Shown: positions 9,933 through 21,706 of the stretch, piece after piece
Layout: each line of letters starts with the position of its first letter
How positions within the stretch are numbered: position 1 is the stretch's first letter
From: an uncultured bacterium
Lineage (GTDB): Bacteria; Bacillota; Clostridia; Lachnospirales; Lachnospiraceae
Reading direction: 5' to 3'
Assembly (NCBI GenBank): GCA_947063875.1
Contig: CAMSTY010000007.1
Coordinates: 20,585 to 84,584 of the forward strand
DNA length: 64,000 nucleotides
Position numbers and translations under genes: made by a program
Notes under the pieces: generated by a model
Databases searched by the model: none
Seen by the model: the letters and a program-made list of their open reading frames with translations, nothing else
What the model was told of the DNA's origin: nothing

Positions 9933-11489
9933 ATGGAAAGAAAAAGAGAATGCGCGGTTCTGGCAGTCAGTTTTGGCACCAGTCACCAAAAGACCAGAGG
10001 GAAAACCCTGGATGCGATAGAAAAGGATCTGCGGGAGGCATTTGCGGATTATGAGTTTCGGCGGGCTTATACCAGTCCGACGGTTATAAGGATATTGAAG
10101 GAACGTGACGGCATGCAGGTGGAGGACGTAGAGGAAGCACTGAAGCGTCTTTTGCGGGACGGCTTCCGGAAGGTTCTGGTACAGACTACACATGTGATTC
10201 ACGGGTTTGAGTATGACCGGATGCAGAAAATACTGGCAAAATACAGGGATGCGTTTGAACGGCTGGTGTGCGGGGAACCCTTGCTGACGACAGAGGAGGA
10301 CTACCGGGAGGCGGTGGAGATCCTGGGACTGGAATTGGCCCGGCAGCGCCGTCCGGACACGGCATTGGTGCTGATCGGACATGGCACGGAGCATGCAGCC
10401 AGTGTATCTTATGCAAAATTGCAGCAGATGTTCTGGCAGGAAGGATTTCCTGATGTTTTTATCGGGACGGTGGAGGCTTCTGCAAATTTGGAGAATATAG
10501 CGGCTTTGATAAGGCAGCGTCAGGCCCGGCGGGTGGTTCTGGCACCATTTCTGGTAGCAGCCGGAAAGCATGTCTGCCAGGATATGGCGGGGGAGGGGAA
10601 GGATTCCTGGAAATCTCGTCTTTTGAATGAGGGATTTCAGGTGGAATGCGTGATGACGGGATTGGGAGAATATGCAAAAATCCGCCAGATGTATGTGCGC
10701 CATGCGAGAGAGGCAGCGGATGGGGAACCGGCCGGACGGGAGAAGAAATGGATCGTTTATGTGGTAGGCATAGGGCCGGGTGGCGGGGAACAGATGACCG
10801 GACAGGCCAGACGGGTGCTGGAAGAAAGCGACAGTATTGTGGGATACACCGTCTATGTGGATCTTCTGCGGGATCTTTTGCCGGATAAAGAATATCTGGC
10901 CACACCCATGCGCAGGGAGGAAGAAAGGTGCCGGATGGCGTTTGACAAGGCAAGAAAAGGGAAACGGGTGGCGATGGTATGCAGTGGAGATGCCGGTGTG
11001 TATGGGATGGCCGGACTGATGCTGGAACTGGCAGAGGAGTATCCGGATTGCCAGGTGGAGATCGTACCGGGGGTAACAGCCGCATTGGCGGGGGGCGCGC
11101 TGCTGGGTGCGCCGCTGACTCACGATTTTGCGGTGATCAGCCTGAGTGATCTGCTCACTCCCTGGGAAAAGATTGAAAAGCGGCTTCGCTATGCGGCGGC
11201 GGCAGATCTGTCCATCTGTATCTATAATCCGTCCAGCAAAAACCGGGCCGGTTATCTGCAGCGTGCCTGTGATATTATACTGGAAGAAGTGGAAAAGGAG
11301 AGAATCTGCGGACTGGCTTATCAGATCGGCAGAGCGGGGGAGCGGTGGGAGGTGCTGACCTTGGAAGAACTGCGAAAGCGGCCGGTTGATATGTTTACCA
11401 CCGTGTTTATCGGAAATTCCCAGACGAGAAAAACGGGTCAGAAGATGGTGACGCCGCGGGGATACCGGATTACAGGAGAAACCGTGTAA
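9933..11489 (+). CDS. Fusion of CbiK-type sirohydrochlorin cobaltochelatase and CbiH precorrin-3B C17-methyltransferase
   Basis: N-terminal half AVSFGTSHQKTRGKTLDAIE and GHGTEHAA (CbiK); C-terminal half VGIGPGGGEQMT...CSGDAGVYGMAGLMLE (CbiH/CobJ). Confidence 0.9.
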   Translation: MERKRECAVLAVSFGTSHQKTRGKTLDAIEKDLREAFADYEFRRAYTSPTVIRILKERDGMQVEDVEEALKRLLRDGFRKVLVQTTHVIHGFEYDRMQKILAKYRDAFERLVCGEPLLTTEEDYREAVEILGLELARQRRPDTALVLIGHGTEHAASVSYAKLQQMFWQEGFPDVFIGTVEASANLENIAALIRQRQARRVVLAPFLVAAGKHVCQDMAGEGKDSWKSRLLNEGFQVECVMTGLGEYAKIRQMYVRHAREAADGEPAGREKKWIVYVVGIGPGGGEQMTGQARRVLEESDSIVGYTVYVDLLRDLLPDKEYLATPMRREEERCRMAFDKARKGKRVAMVCSGDAGVYGMAGLMLELAEEYPDCQVEIVPGVTAALAGGALLGAPLTHDFAVISLSDLLTPWEKIEKRLRYAAAADLSICIYNPSSKNRAGYLQRACDIILEEVEKERICGLAYQIGRAGERWEVLTLEELRKRPVDMFTTVFIGNSQTRKTGQKMVTPRGYRITGETV

Positions 11490-11558
11490 GGAACAGCCGG
11501 CGAAGGTTTGAGAGAAAATTTCGGGGGATTTGATAAAAAGAGAGGAGAAAAGGGAAGG

Positions 11559-12635
11559 ATGGAACAATATTATCGCCAGCAGCTGGAGTGTCTGTGCAAA
11601 AACGTGCGGCCGGCCGATGCCGGAGCGATGGAGATGAGCCGGCGCCGCTGGGATGGAATCGCAAAGCCGCTGGGAGGGTTGGGGCTTTTGGAAGAAATGA
11701 TCACAAAAATCGCCGGGATACAGAGAACGGAAGAAGTTTGTCTGGATCGGAAGGGCGTTGTGGTTTTTTGCGCGGACAACGGAGTGGTCGCGGAGGGGGT
11801 GACCCAGACGGACAGCCATGTGACGGCTGTGGTGACAGAAAATTTTGCCAGAGGATGCGCCAGCGTCAACCGGATGGCGTCCGTGGCGGGGGCGGATGTG
11901 CTTCCGGTGGATATCGGTGTGGCGGAGGATGTGACGGAGCCGGGGGTGCGGGTGTGCAAGATTGCTCCGGGAACGGCAAATCTGCGGCGTGAAATGGCAA
12001 TGACAACTCAGCAGGCTTTGGCGGCGATTCATGAGGGAATCCGTACAGCCGGAGGGATGAAGGATGCCGGATATGATATTCTCGCGGTGGGGGAGATGGG
12101 GATCGGAAACACCACTACCGGAAGCGCCGTGGCCAGTGCTATGCTGGGGGAGGCCGTGGAAAATGTGACGGGAAGAGGGGCCGGCCTTTCTGACGAGGGA
12201 CTTGGAAGGAAAATCCAGGTAATCCGGGAAGCGATCGAACTTCACCATCCGGACCCGAAGGAGCCGGTTTCCGTGCTTGCCTGCGTGGGAGGTTTTGATA
12301 TTGCGGGAATGTGCGGGCTGATGCTGGGCGGGGCCATCTACCATATTCCGGTAGTCCTGGATGGGATGATTTCCATGGCGGCCGCGCTGCTTGCCCAAAA
12401 GCTTTGCCCGGCAGTGACCGATTATCTGCTGGCCTCCCATGTGGGAAGAGAGCCAGCCTGTGAACTGGCGATTAAGCGTCTGGGGCTGGAAGCCCCGGTT
12501 CATGGGCGTCTGGCATTGGGGGAAGGCACCGGGGCAGTGCTCCTTTTCCCTATGCTGGATATGGCGGAAGCCGTGTACCGGCAGAACCGCACTTTTGCGG
12601 ATATCCGGATAGACGCTTATGAAAAGTTTAAGTAA
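11559..12635 (+). CDS. cobT: Nicotinate-nucleotide--dimethylbenzimidazole phosphoribosyltransferase
   Basis: KPLGGLGLLE, CADNGVVAEGVTQT, GEMGIGNTT; start taken as ATG 11559 after AGGGAAGG. Confidence 0.94.
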   Translation: MEQYYRQQLECLCKNVRPADAGAMEMSRRRWDGIAKPLGGLGLLEEMITKIAGIQRTEEVCLDRKGVVVFCADNGVVAEGVTQTDSHVTAVVTENFARGCASVNRMASVAGADVLPVDIGVAEDVTEPGVRVCKIAPGTANLRREMAMTTQQALAAIHEGIRTAGGMKDAGYDILAVGEMGIGNTTTGSAVASAMLGEAVENVTGRGAGLSDEGLGRKIQVIREAIELHHPDPKEPVSVLACVGGFDIAGMCGLMLGGAIYHIPVVLDGMISMAAALLAQKLCPAVTDYLLASHVGREPACELAIKRLGLEAPVHGRLALGEGTGAVLLFPMLDMAEAVYRQNRTFADIRIDAYEKFK

Positions 12636-13440
12636 GAAACAGAGCGGAAAAGACGGCAGCAGAGGAGGAGATGGCGTGGTATATTTTATCGGAGCAGGCC
12701 CGGGAGACCCGGAGCTGATTACGGTGAAGGGGAAGCGGGCGATTGAGGAGGCAGACATCATTATCTATGCCGGTTCTCTGGTAAACCCGCAGGTGCTTGC
12801 GGGAAGAAAACCGGAGGCCATGATTTATAACAGCGCTTCCATGACTTTGCCGGAAGTGATCGCGGTGATGCAAAGCGGGACAAAGGAAGGAAAACAGATT
12901 GCCCGTGTCCATACCGGTGATCCGTCGATTTATGGCGCGATCCGGGAGCAGATGAGAGAATTGGAACGGCTGGAGATTGGCTATGAGGTGATTCCGGGGG
13001 TCAGCTCCTTTCTGGCGGCGGCAGCGGCAGTGAAAAGGGAGTATACGCTACCGGGAGTCAGCCAGACGGTGATCCTTACCCGGATGGAGGGAAGGACGCC
13101 CGTGCCGGATAAGGAAAAGATCCAAAAGCTGGCAGTCCACCAGGCTGCCATGGTGATTTTCTTAAGCGTGGGGCAGATCGAAGAACTGTGCCGACAGCTG
13201 CAGGAAGGGGGATATGGAGCGGACACTCCGGCAGCCGTGGTCTATAAAGCCTCCTGGGAGGAGGAAAAAATTGTCAGAGGGACTTTGGAAGATCTGGCCC
13301 GGAAGGTCCATGAGGCAGGCATATGCAAGACTGCACTGGTAATGGTGGGAGAATTTCTGGGGGACTGTTTTGAATTTTCCAGGCTGTATGATGAGAATTT
13401 CAGCCATGGCTACCGGCGGGCTGAAAATGGCCGGGAATAA
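12619..13440 (+). CDS. cbiF: Precorrin-4 C11-methyltransferase (start uncertain, possibly internal)
   Basis: YFIGAGPGDPELITVKG, HTGDPSIYGAIREQ. Confidence 0.92.
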   Translation: MKSLSKKQSGKDGSRGGDGVVYFIGAGPGDPELITVKGKRAIEEADIIIYAGSLVNPQVLAGRKPEAMIYNSASMTLPEVIAVMQSGTKEGKQIARVHTGDPSIYGAIREQMRELERLEIGYEVIPGVSSFLAAAAAVKREYTLPGVSQTVILTRMEGRTPVPDKEKIQKLAVHQAAMVIFLSVGQIEELCRQLQEGGYGADTPAAVVYKASWEEEKIVRGTLEDLARKVHEAGICKTALVMVGEFLGDCFEFSRLYDENFSHGYRRAENGRE

Positions 13441-13463
13441 GGAGACAAAGAGGAGACGGACAG

Positions 13464-15083
13464 ATGGCGGCAAAAAAAATCATGATCCAGGGAACCATGT
13501 CCAATTCCGGAAAAAGCTTCCTGGCGGCGGCATTGTGCCGTATTTTCTGGCAGGATGGCTACCGGACAGCGCCTTTTAAATCTCAGAATATGGCGCTTAA
13601 TTCTTATATTACAGATGACGGGCTGGAGATTGGACGGGCCCAGGCCATGCAGGCCGAGGCTGCCGGGATTCGGCCTTGTGTGGAGATGAATCCGATTCTG
13701 CTCAAACCCACCAGCCAGATGGGAAGCCAGGTGATTGTAAATGGAGAGGTGGCAGGCAACTGGAAAGCCATGGATTATTACCGGCGCAAGCCTGAATTGA
13801 TCCCGGTGATCCAAAAGGCGTTTGCCCGCCTGGAGGAGAAATATGAGGTGATTGTGCTGGAGGGAGCGGGAAGTCCCGCGGAGATCAACCTGCGGGAGAA
13901 TGATATCGTCAATATGGGAATGGCAGAACTTGTGGATGCTCCGGTGCTGCTTGTAGGGGATATTGACCGGGGCGGGGTGTTTGCCTCCCTTTATGGGACG
14001 GTAATGCTTTTAGAGCCAAGGGAACGCGCCAGAATCAGAGGGCTGGTGATCAACAAATTCCGGGGAGACAAAAAAATCCTGGAGCCGGGCCTTCGGATGA
14101 TCGAGGAAAAATTGCAGATTCCGGTGGTAGGCGTGATCCCCATGGAAGAGATTGATTTGGATGACGAGGACAGCCTGTCAGGGCGGCTGAATCAGACCGG
14201 CAGAGGAATTGTGCAAGAGGATGAGAGAAAAACGGCTGCTTTTGGAGAAAAAGCCGGCGCGGCCTGTCTGGATGTGGCTGTAATTCGTCTGCCTCACATT
14301 TCCAATTTTACGGACTTTAATGTGTTAGGGAGAAACCCTGACATTGCTTTGCGTTATGTGGAGCGGGCAAAGCTGTTAGGAAAGCCGGACCTGGTGATTC
14401 TGCCTGGCACAAAGAATACCATGGCAGATCTGGCCTGGCTGCGGGAAGGCGGATTGGAAAGCGCCATTTTACGTCTGGAAGCGGACGGGCGGACCTCCAT
14501 AATCGGAATCTGCGGAGGATATCAGATGCTGGGAGAATGGCTGCGGGACCCGGACGGCGTGGAAGGAAAGGCAGGGGGATGTATGCGGGGGATAGGACTT
14601 CTGCCCGCAGAGACCGTCTTTGCGGGCGTTAAGACCCGGACCCGGATGAAGGGGATTTTGTCAGAAAAGAGCCGGATGTTTGCAGGCGGAGAGGAGCCGC
14701 TTTCCGGCTATGAGATTCACATGGGTGACACGCATTTTTCTCAAGGCATGCCGGGAGAGGATAGCTGTGTTTTTCAGACAGCAGGAAATGCAGCCGGCAG
14801 CTGCCAGATGATGATTGGCCTCTCGGACGGGCGATGGGATGGAATGGAGCGGGAAGACGGCAGGGTGTTTGGAAGCTATCTTCACGGCCTGTTTGACAAT
14901 GAGGCTTTGACAAGGCGGCTTGTGCGGTCCCTTGCCGGAAGAAAGGGGACAGAACCTGGCGGCGGTATGATGGAAGACGTATTTTCTTATAAAGAGAGAC
15001 AGTATGACAGGCTGGCGGATCTGGTGAGGACTTCTCTGGACATGGAACGGATTTATGGCATTTTACAGGAAAGCAGCAGGTAA
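13464..15083 (+). CDS. cbiP: Cobyric acid synthase
   Basis: IMIQGTMSNSGKSFLAAALCRIF, KSQNMALNSYITDDGLEIGRAQAMQAEAA, GICGGYQMLG. Confidence 0.96.
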   Translation: MAAKKIMIQGTMSNSGKSFLAAALCRIFWQDGYRTAPFKSQNMALNSYITDDGLEIGRAQAMQAEAAGIRPCVEMNPILLKPTSQMGSQVIVNGEVAGNWKAMDYYRRKPELIPVIQKAFARLEEKYEVIVLEGAGSPAEINLRENDIVNMGMAELVDAPVLLVGDIDRGGVFASLYGTVMLLEPRERARIRGLVINKFRGDKKILEPGLRMIEEKLQIPVVGVIPMEEIDLDDEDSLSGRLNQTGRGIVQEDERKTAAFGEKAGAACLDVAVIRLPHISNFTDFNVLGRNPDIALRYVERAKLLGKPDLVILPGTKNTMADLAWLREGGLESAILRLEADGRTSIIGICGGYQMLGEWLRDPDGVEGKAGGCMRGIGLLPAETVFAGVKTRTRMKGILSEKSRMFAGGEEPLSGYEIHMGDTHFSQGMPGEDSCVFQTAGNAAGSCQMMIGLSDGRWDGMEREDGRVFGSYLHGLFDNEALTRRLVRSLAGRKGTEPGGGMMEDVFSYKERQYDRLADLVRTSLDMERIYGILQESSR

Positions 15084-15098
15084 GAGGAGGGATATGGC

Positions 15099-15734
15099 AT
15101 GCAAAAGCAGACAGAATGGATTCGTCCGGAGGAGATTGAGCGCCGCAGTATGGAGATCATAGAAAAGGAAATGCCAGAAGGGAAATGGACTTTGGGTGAA
15201 CGGTTGGTGGTAAAGCGTTGCATTCATGCTTCGGCAGATTTTGATTACGCTTCCCATCTTTATTTTTCTCCCGGGGCCGTACAGCGGGCGCTGGAGATAT
15301 TAAAAAGCGGCGCGTCTCTTGTCACGGACACCAATATGGCGGCGGCAGGAATCAATAAAAGGGCATTGGGAAGGCTGGGGGGGACCCTGCATTGTTTTAT
15401 GGCAGACGAGGATGTGGCCAGGGAGGCAAAGGAGCGGGGGATCACCCGTGCCGCCGTCAGCATGGAGCGGGCGGCAAAGCTTACAGGGCCGGTGATCTTT
15501 GCCATCGGAAACGCTCCCACGGCCCTGATGTGGCTTTATGACATGATCCAGGCGGGGCAGGCGAACCCGGCGTTTATTATCGCCGTCCCGGTAGGCTTTG
15601 TAAATGTGGTGGAGTCAAAAGAACGGATCAAGCAAACGGATGTGCCCTGTATCGTCGCAGAGGGGAGGAAGGGCGGAAGCAATATTGCAGCGGCTATCTG
15701 CAATGCTTTGATGTATCAGATTACGGAAAATTAA
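15099..15734 (+). CDS. cbiC: Precorrin-8X methylmutase
   Basis: ADFDYASHLYFSPGA, TDTNMAAAGI, IGNAPTAL. Confidence 0.94.
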   Translation: MQKQTEWIRPEEIERRSMEIIEKEMPEGKWTLGERLVVKRCIHASADFDYASHLYFSPGAVQRALEILKSGASLVTDTNMAAAGINKRALGRLGGTLHCFMADEDVAREAKERGITRAAVSMERAAKLTGPVIFAIGNAPTALMWLYDMIQAGQANPAFIIAVPVGFVNVVESKERIKQTDVPCIVAEGRKGGSNIAAAICNALMYQITEN

Positions 15735-15747
15735 AGTGGAGGAAAAC

Positions 15748-16428
15748 ATGGGAGAGGGATGGGAAAATCCGGACAGGCGGTCCGGGGAGCCGGAGTATTT
15801 TAAAAAGGCATTGTCTGATTTTATGTTTGACGTGGCCAGCGCGGGGGCAATCCGCCATCTGACGGACCGGGGCTATACGGTAAATCAGATTGTAAAGAAA
15901 CTGGATTTTCCGACCCCCCTTGACCGGGTTCAGAAGGTGGTGTGGAAACATCTGCTGGATACCGGAGTCCTCAGCCTGGAAGAGCCGGGAGGCACTGGGC
16001 AGGAAAAGTATGCCTATGTGGCAGACTATGATGAATTTGGAAGAAAAAGTTTCCGGCGTGTAATGGTGAGTGAGGGGAATCCGGGAACAATCGATTGGCG
16101 GGAGAGTCATTTTTCGGAAAAAAACGAGGGGGATTTTGCGGAGTTTCTGGAAAGGAAATGCACAGAAAACGGGGAGGAGCAATCCTATGTGTCCTGTAAG
16201 TTTGGCCTGTACAGCCGCCGGGAGCCGGAGGGTTTTGAAAAAGTGACAGGGCTTTTAGAGCCTGCGCAACGGGATTATATTCTGGGGATTCCCTGGGAGA
16301 GGCGTATTGTCTATCATCGTCTGAATCCATGTATGAGAGCGATTGCAGGCCGGCTGTGGAAAGAGAAGGGGTGCATAGGGGCCTGCTACTTCATCAAAAC
16401 CCGGGAGAAGATAGTGGTTGAAGGTTAG
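15748..16428 (+). CDS. Hypothetical protein, last gene of the cobalamin cluster
   Basis: Full-length ORF with RBS, 13 nt after the cbiC stop; no family recognised. Confidence 0.7.
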   Translation: MGEGWENPDRRSGEPEYFKKALSDFMFDVASAGAIRHLTDRGYTVNQIVKKLDFPTPLDRVQKVVWKHLLDTGVLSLEEPGGTGQEKYAYVADYDEFGRKSFRRVMVSEGNPGTIDWRESHFSEKNEGDFAEFLERKCTENGEEQSYVSCKFGLYSRREPEGFEKVTGLLEPAQRDYILGIPWERRIVYHRLNPCMRAIAGRLWKEKGCIGACYFIKTREKIVVEG

Positions 16429-16511
16429 GGAATGCCGCAAAAGGGAATGGTAATTTTGCATAAATGCTTTCGTATAAAATTTACAAAAAACAAAAAAGTG
16501 CAAGAAGGTTC

Positions 16512-16540
16512 TTGAAAATAAGATAATCAAATGCTACAAT
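16512..16540 (+). promoter_or_regulatory. Sigma-A-like promoter for licT-bglP-bglA-HPr
   Basis: TTGAAA - 17 bp - TACAAT. Confidence 0.75.
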
Positions 16541-16554
16541 ATAAGAAATTTAGT

Positions 16555-16641
16555 GGGGCTTGTTACTGTTAAATCAGGCAATACCAGACAAAATAGTTTC
16601 AGATTTCTACAATCAGAGACTGTTTTTGTTTGGTTTTTTTT
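16555..16641 (+). promoter_or_regulatory. RAT (LicT/BglG antiterminator) site overlapping an intrinsic terminator
   Basis: GGGGCTTGTTACTGTTAAATCAGGCAATACCAGA resembles the LicT/SacY RAT consensus; overlaps stem CCAGACAAAATAGTTTCAGATT/AATCAGAGACTGTTTTTGTTTGG plus T8. Confidence 0.88.
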
Positions 16642-16672
16642 ATGGAATTTTCCAGAGAGAAGGTAAAGAATA

Positions 16673-17518
16673 ATGCTTGTGAGAAAGATTCTCAATAACA
16701 ACGTGATTACCTCCAATGGTGAGGATGGGCAGGAAATCATTATTGTGGGAAACGGTATCGGGTGGAAGCAGAAGGTGGGGGAGCCGGTGGATGAGTCGAA
16801 GATTGATAAGATTTTCCGGATGGACACGGTTTCTTCCACGGCGAGACTGAAGCAGCTGTTTTTACAGGTGCGGGTGGAATCCATTCAGGCAAGTTCGGAA
16901 ATTATTGAGTATGCCCTGGAGCATTTGGGGAAGGATTTGAAGAAGAATGTTTATATAACTTTGACAGACCACATCGATTTTGCCCTGGAGCGGTTTGAGA
17001 AGGGGATGAATTTTCAAAATGCTTTGTTCTGGGAGATTCAGAAGATTTACTATCGGGAGTTCGAGATTGGAAAATATGCCCTGAATGTCGTGGAGAAACA
17101 TTTCGGGGTGCGGCTACCGGAGGATGAGGCGGCTTCTATCGCCATGCATTTGGTCAGCGCGGAGTATGATGGAAATATGGCCCACACGGAGGCCATGATG
17201 AGTATTGTAAAAAAGGCGATGGAGATTGTTCAGGTTTTTATGGGAGGGGAACTGGATGAGGATTCTCTGGATTACCACCGTTTTATCACTCATCTGTTGT
17301 TTTTTGCCCAGCGGGTGGTAGAGAAGAAATCCCTGGAAGCCAGGGGAGATTTTTTGGCCGGCGTGATTCGGGACCAGTACCCCGGGGAGGTCCGGTGCGC
17401 CAGGAAAATCTGTGATTATGTGCAGGATAAGTATGAGGTGGAGATCGGCGAGGAGGAGGTTACCTTTCTGGCTGTACATATTGTGCGGGTGACTGCAGGA
17501 AAAGGGGAAGAAAAGTGA
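16673..17518 (+). CDS. licT: BglG-family transcriptional antiterminator
   Basis: N-terminal CAT domain (RKILNNNVITSNGEDGQEIIIVGNGIGW), two PRDs with conserved His. Confidence 0.93.
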   Translation: MLVRKILNNNVITSNGEDGQEIIIVGNGIGWKQKVGEPVDESKIDKIFRMDTVSSTARLKQLFLQVRVESIQASSEIIEYALEHLGKDLKKNVYITLTDHIDFALERFEKGMNFQNALFWEIQKIYYREFEIGKYALNVVEKHFGVRLPEDEAASIAMHLVSAEYDGNMAHTEAMMSIVKKAMEIVQVFMGGELDEDSLDYHRFITHLLFFAQRVVEKKSLEARGDFLAGVIRDQYPGEVRCARKICDYVQDKYEVEIGEEEVTFLAVHIVRVTAGKGEEK

Positions 17519-17651
17519 GCCTGGCCGGATTGCCTGGAAGATGGAATAGGAACGTCGCGGAACCGGACGATAAAGGGTTCTGATTTAAATATAAGTATTA
17601 TCAGGGACATAAGATTGTCCCAAACCATGAACAAACAAGGAGGTATTAACC

Positions 17652-19601
17652 ATGGCAGAACCAATCAGGGATTATGCGAAGCTTGCACGGGACATTATTG
17701 CCACCGTGGGAGGAGAGGAGAACATTGTAAGTGCGGCGCGATGCGCTACTAGGCTGCGTCTGGTGTTGAAGGAGACGCCGGCGGATGCCCATGAAAAGAT
17801 TGCCGCCATGCCTGCTGTTATCACGGTAGTGGAAAAGGGGGGGCAGTTTCAGGTAGTTATCGGAACCCATGTGGGAGATGTATTTGATGTGGTTTCAAAG
17901 GAATTGAAGCTGGATACCAAAGAGGGGGCAGAGCCGGAGATGAAGCAAAGCTTTGTCAACCGGGTGATTGCCACCATGTCGGCTGTGTTTGCGCCTTTTG
18001 TGTATATCCTGGCAGCCGCTGGATTGATTCAGGGGTCTTTGATTATCATTACCCAGTTTTTCCCGGCCTTTGCCAACACGGGGACTTATGAAGTGATCAG
18101 CTTTATCTCCTGGACACCTTTTACCTTCCTGCCGATTTTTATTGCCATCACGGCTTCCAAGCATTTTGGCTGTAATACTTATATTGCGGTGGCCTGCTGC
18201 TGCGCTTTGGTGAATGCTTCCTGGGGAGATATGGCGGCAAGGATTGCAGCGGGGGAAAAGATCCAGTTCCTGGTCTTTAACCTGGCTTCCACCACCTATA
18301 CTTCTACTGTGCTTCCGCCCCTGTTTTTGGTGCTGGTGCTGGCCTATCTGGAGCGGTTTTTGCAGAAGAAGCTGCCGGATGTAATCAAGGCGCTGGCGAC
18401 TCCCTTCCTCTGTATGATCATTATGGTCCCGGCCACAATCCTGGTGATCGGACCATTATCTGAAGTGGTTGCCAATGCCATCGCCAGCGGTTATAATTTC
18501 TTGTATAACAATGTCCCGGCCCTGGCGGCCGTGGTGATCGGCGGTTTCTGGCAGGTGGTGGTTATCTTTGGCGTGCACTGGGGCGTGACGCCCATGGTTA
18601 TGGCAAACTTCAATAACTTTGGCTGTGATTCCTTCCAGGCCTTTCAGACGATTGCGGTGGTGGCCCAGGCGGCGGCAGCCTTCGGCGTCTTTATCAAGAG
18701 CAGAAGCAAGGAGTTTAAGCGGGTAGCGTTTTCTGCTGGCCTCACCGGTATCTTCGGAATCACAGAGCCGGCTATCTACGGTGTCAATTTAAGACTGAAA
18801 AAACCCTTTATCTGCGGTTGTATTTCCGGCGCCATCGGCGCGCTGGCGTTAAGCTTTTTCCACTCCATGTATTATGTGTATGCCGGTCTTCCGGGGCTTC
18901 TGACCGTGGTTAATGCAATCAGCCCTGACAATCCCATGTCCTTTATTGGCGAACTGGTGGGCTGCGGCGTGGCGGTGGTAGGTTCGATTGTGCTGATTCA
19001 GTTTGTGGGTTTTGACGATCCCGGGGTTCCAGCTGCAGCGGCTGTGGGGGTTGGGAATGTCCCGGCAGGCCAGGCGGCTGAAGGTAGGACGGCTGTTGGT
19101 CAGAGCGACAGTGAGACGACGGGGAATGCAGGCAATGCCGCAGTTTCTGAGATTACGGTGTACAGTCCCATGAATGGAGAAGTGAAGGCGCTGAGTGAGG
19201 TGGATGACCCTACTTTCTCCAGTGGAATGCTGGGGCAGGGCATGGCGATTATTCCGGCGGATGGAAATCTCTATGCTCCGGTGGATGGGACAGTGGCCTC
19301 CATTTTCGGAACCAAACATGCTTTGGGTATGGTAGATGAGAACGGGATGGAACTGCTGATGCATATCGGACTGGAGACAGTAAGCCTTAATGGGAAGTAT
19401 TTTGAGGCTCATGTGAATGTGGATGACAAGGTGAAGAAGGGAGATCTTCTGATCACCTTTGATCTGGAGGAGATTAAGAAGGATTTTGATACCATCACTC
19501 CCATTATGGTCAGCAATATGGACCGGTTCTCCGGGGTGGATGCGGTTAAGGCGGCCGGGGTTATAAAGGCAGGAGAGGCGTTGATGACGGTTAAAAGGTA
19601 G
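17652..19601 (+). CDS. Beta-glucoside-type PTS transporter EIIBCA
   Basis: EIIB SAARCATRLRLVL, EIIC membrane domain, EIIA LMHIGLETVSLNGKYFEAHV. Confidence 0.95.
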   Translation: MAEPIRDYAKLARDIIATVGGEENIVSAARCATRLRLVLKETPADAHEKIAAMPAVITVVEKGGQFQVVIGTHVGDVFDVVSKELKLDTKEGAEPEMKQSFVNRVIATMSAVFAPFVYILAAAGLIQGSLIIITQFFPAFANTGTYEVISFISWTPFTFLPIFIAITASKHFGCNTYIAVACCCALVNASWGDMAARIAAGEKIQFLVFNLASTTYTSTVLPPLFLVLVLAYLERFLQKKLPDVIKALATPFLCMIIMVPATILVIGPLSEVVANAIASGYNFLYNNVPALAAVVIGGFWQVVVIFGVHWGVTPMVMANFNNFGCDSFQAFQTIAVVAQAAAAFGVFIKSRSKEFKRVAFSAGLTGIFGITEPAIYGVNLRLKKPFICGCISGAIGALALSFFHSMYYVYAGLPGLLTVVNAISPDNPMSFIGELVGCGVAVVGSIVLIQFVGFDDPGVPAAAAVGVGNVPAGQAAEGRTAVGQSDSETTGNAGNAAVSEITVYSPMNGEVKALSEVDDPTFSSGMLGQGMAIIPADGNLYAPVDGTVASIFGTKHALGMVDENGMELLMHIGLETVSLNGKYFEAHVNVDDKVKKGDLLITFDLEEIKKDFDTITPIMVSNMDRFSGVDAVKAAGVIKAGEALMTVKR

Positions 19602-19743
19602 AACGAGCAGGAATTTTTTTATAACAGGGGAGTTTGATAAAATCCCGGCCAGAAAAGAAAATTCATGACCGGGATGATAGAATGGATAAAAAGACGGAAA
19701 GCAAGAAGTTATAAAAAATGTGGAATCAACAAAATATTAGTGA

Positions 19744-21470
<1,727 letters not shown>

Positions 21471-21488
21471 CAAATGCAGAGAAATCAG

Positions 21489-21533
21489 GGAGGGCAGGAG
21501 GCCGCCGTTGGCGGTTTTCCTGTCTTTTTTTGA
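21489..21533 (+). terminator. Intrinsic terminator after the bgl operon
   Basis: GGCAGGAGGCCGCC / GGCGGTTTTCCTGTC hairpin plus T-run. Confidence 0.75.
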
Positions 21534-21706
21534 CAAACGTCCGCATAATATGTACGTGATGAGTCGGTTTTGTGGGTGAGGGAGGCTGGTTTATGGAAAA
21601 ATTTGTCATACATTTTTTGGGCCCGGACGGAATCCCCCTTGCATTTTACGACAAAAATAATTATAATGAGAAGATATAAATATCCGTAGAAAAGGTGGCT
21701 CTTTCC

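Noticed and set aside
9750-12761. 1003-aa minus-strand ORF
   Set aside because: Antisense to the cbiKH and cobT coding frames; His/Arg/Pro/Ser-rich composition typical of an antisense shadow frame in GC-rich genes; no recognisable domain.
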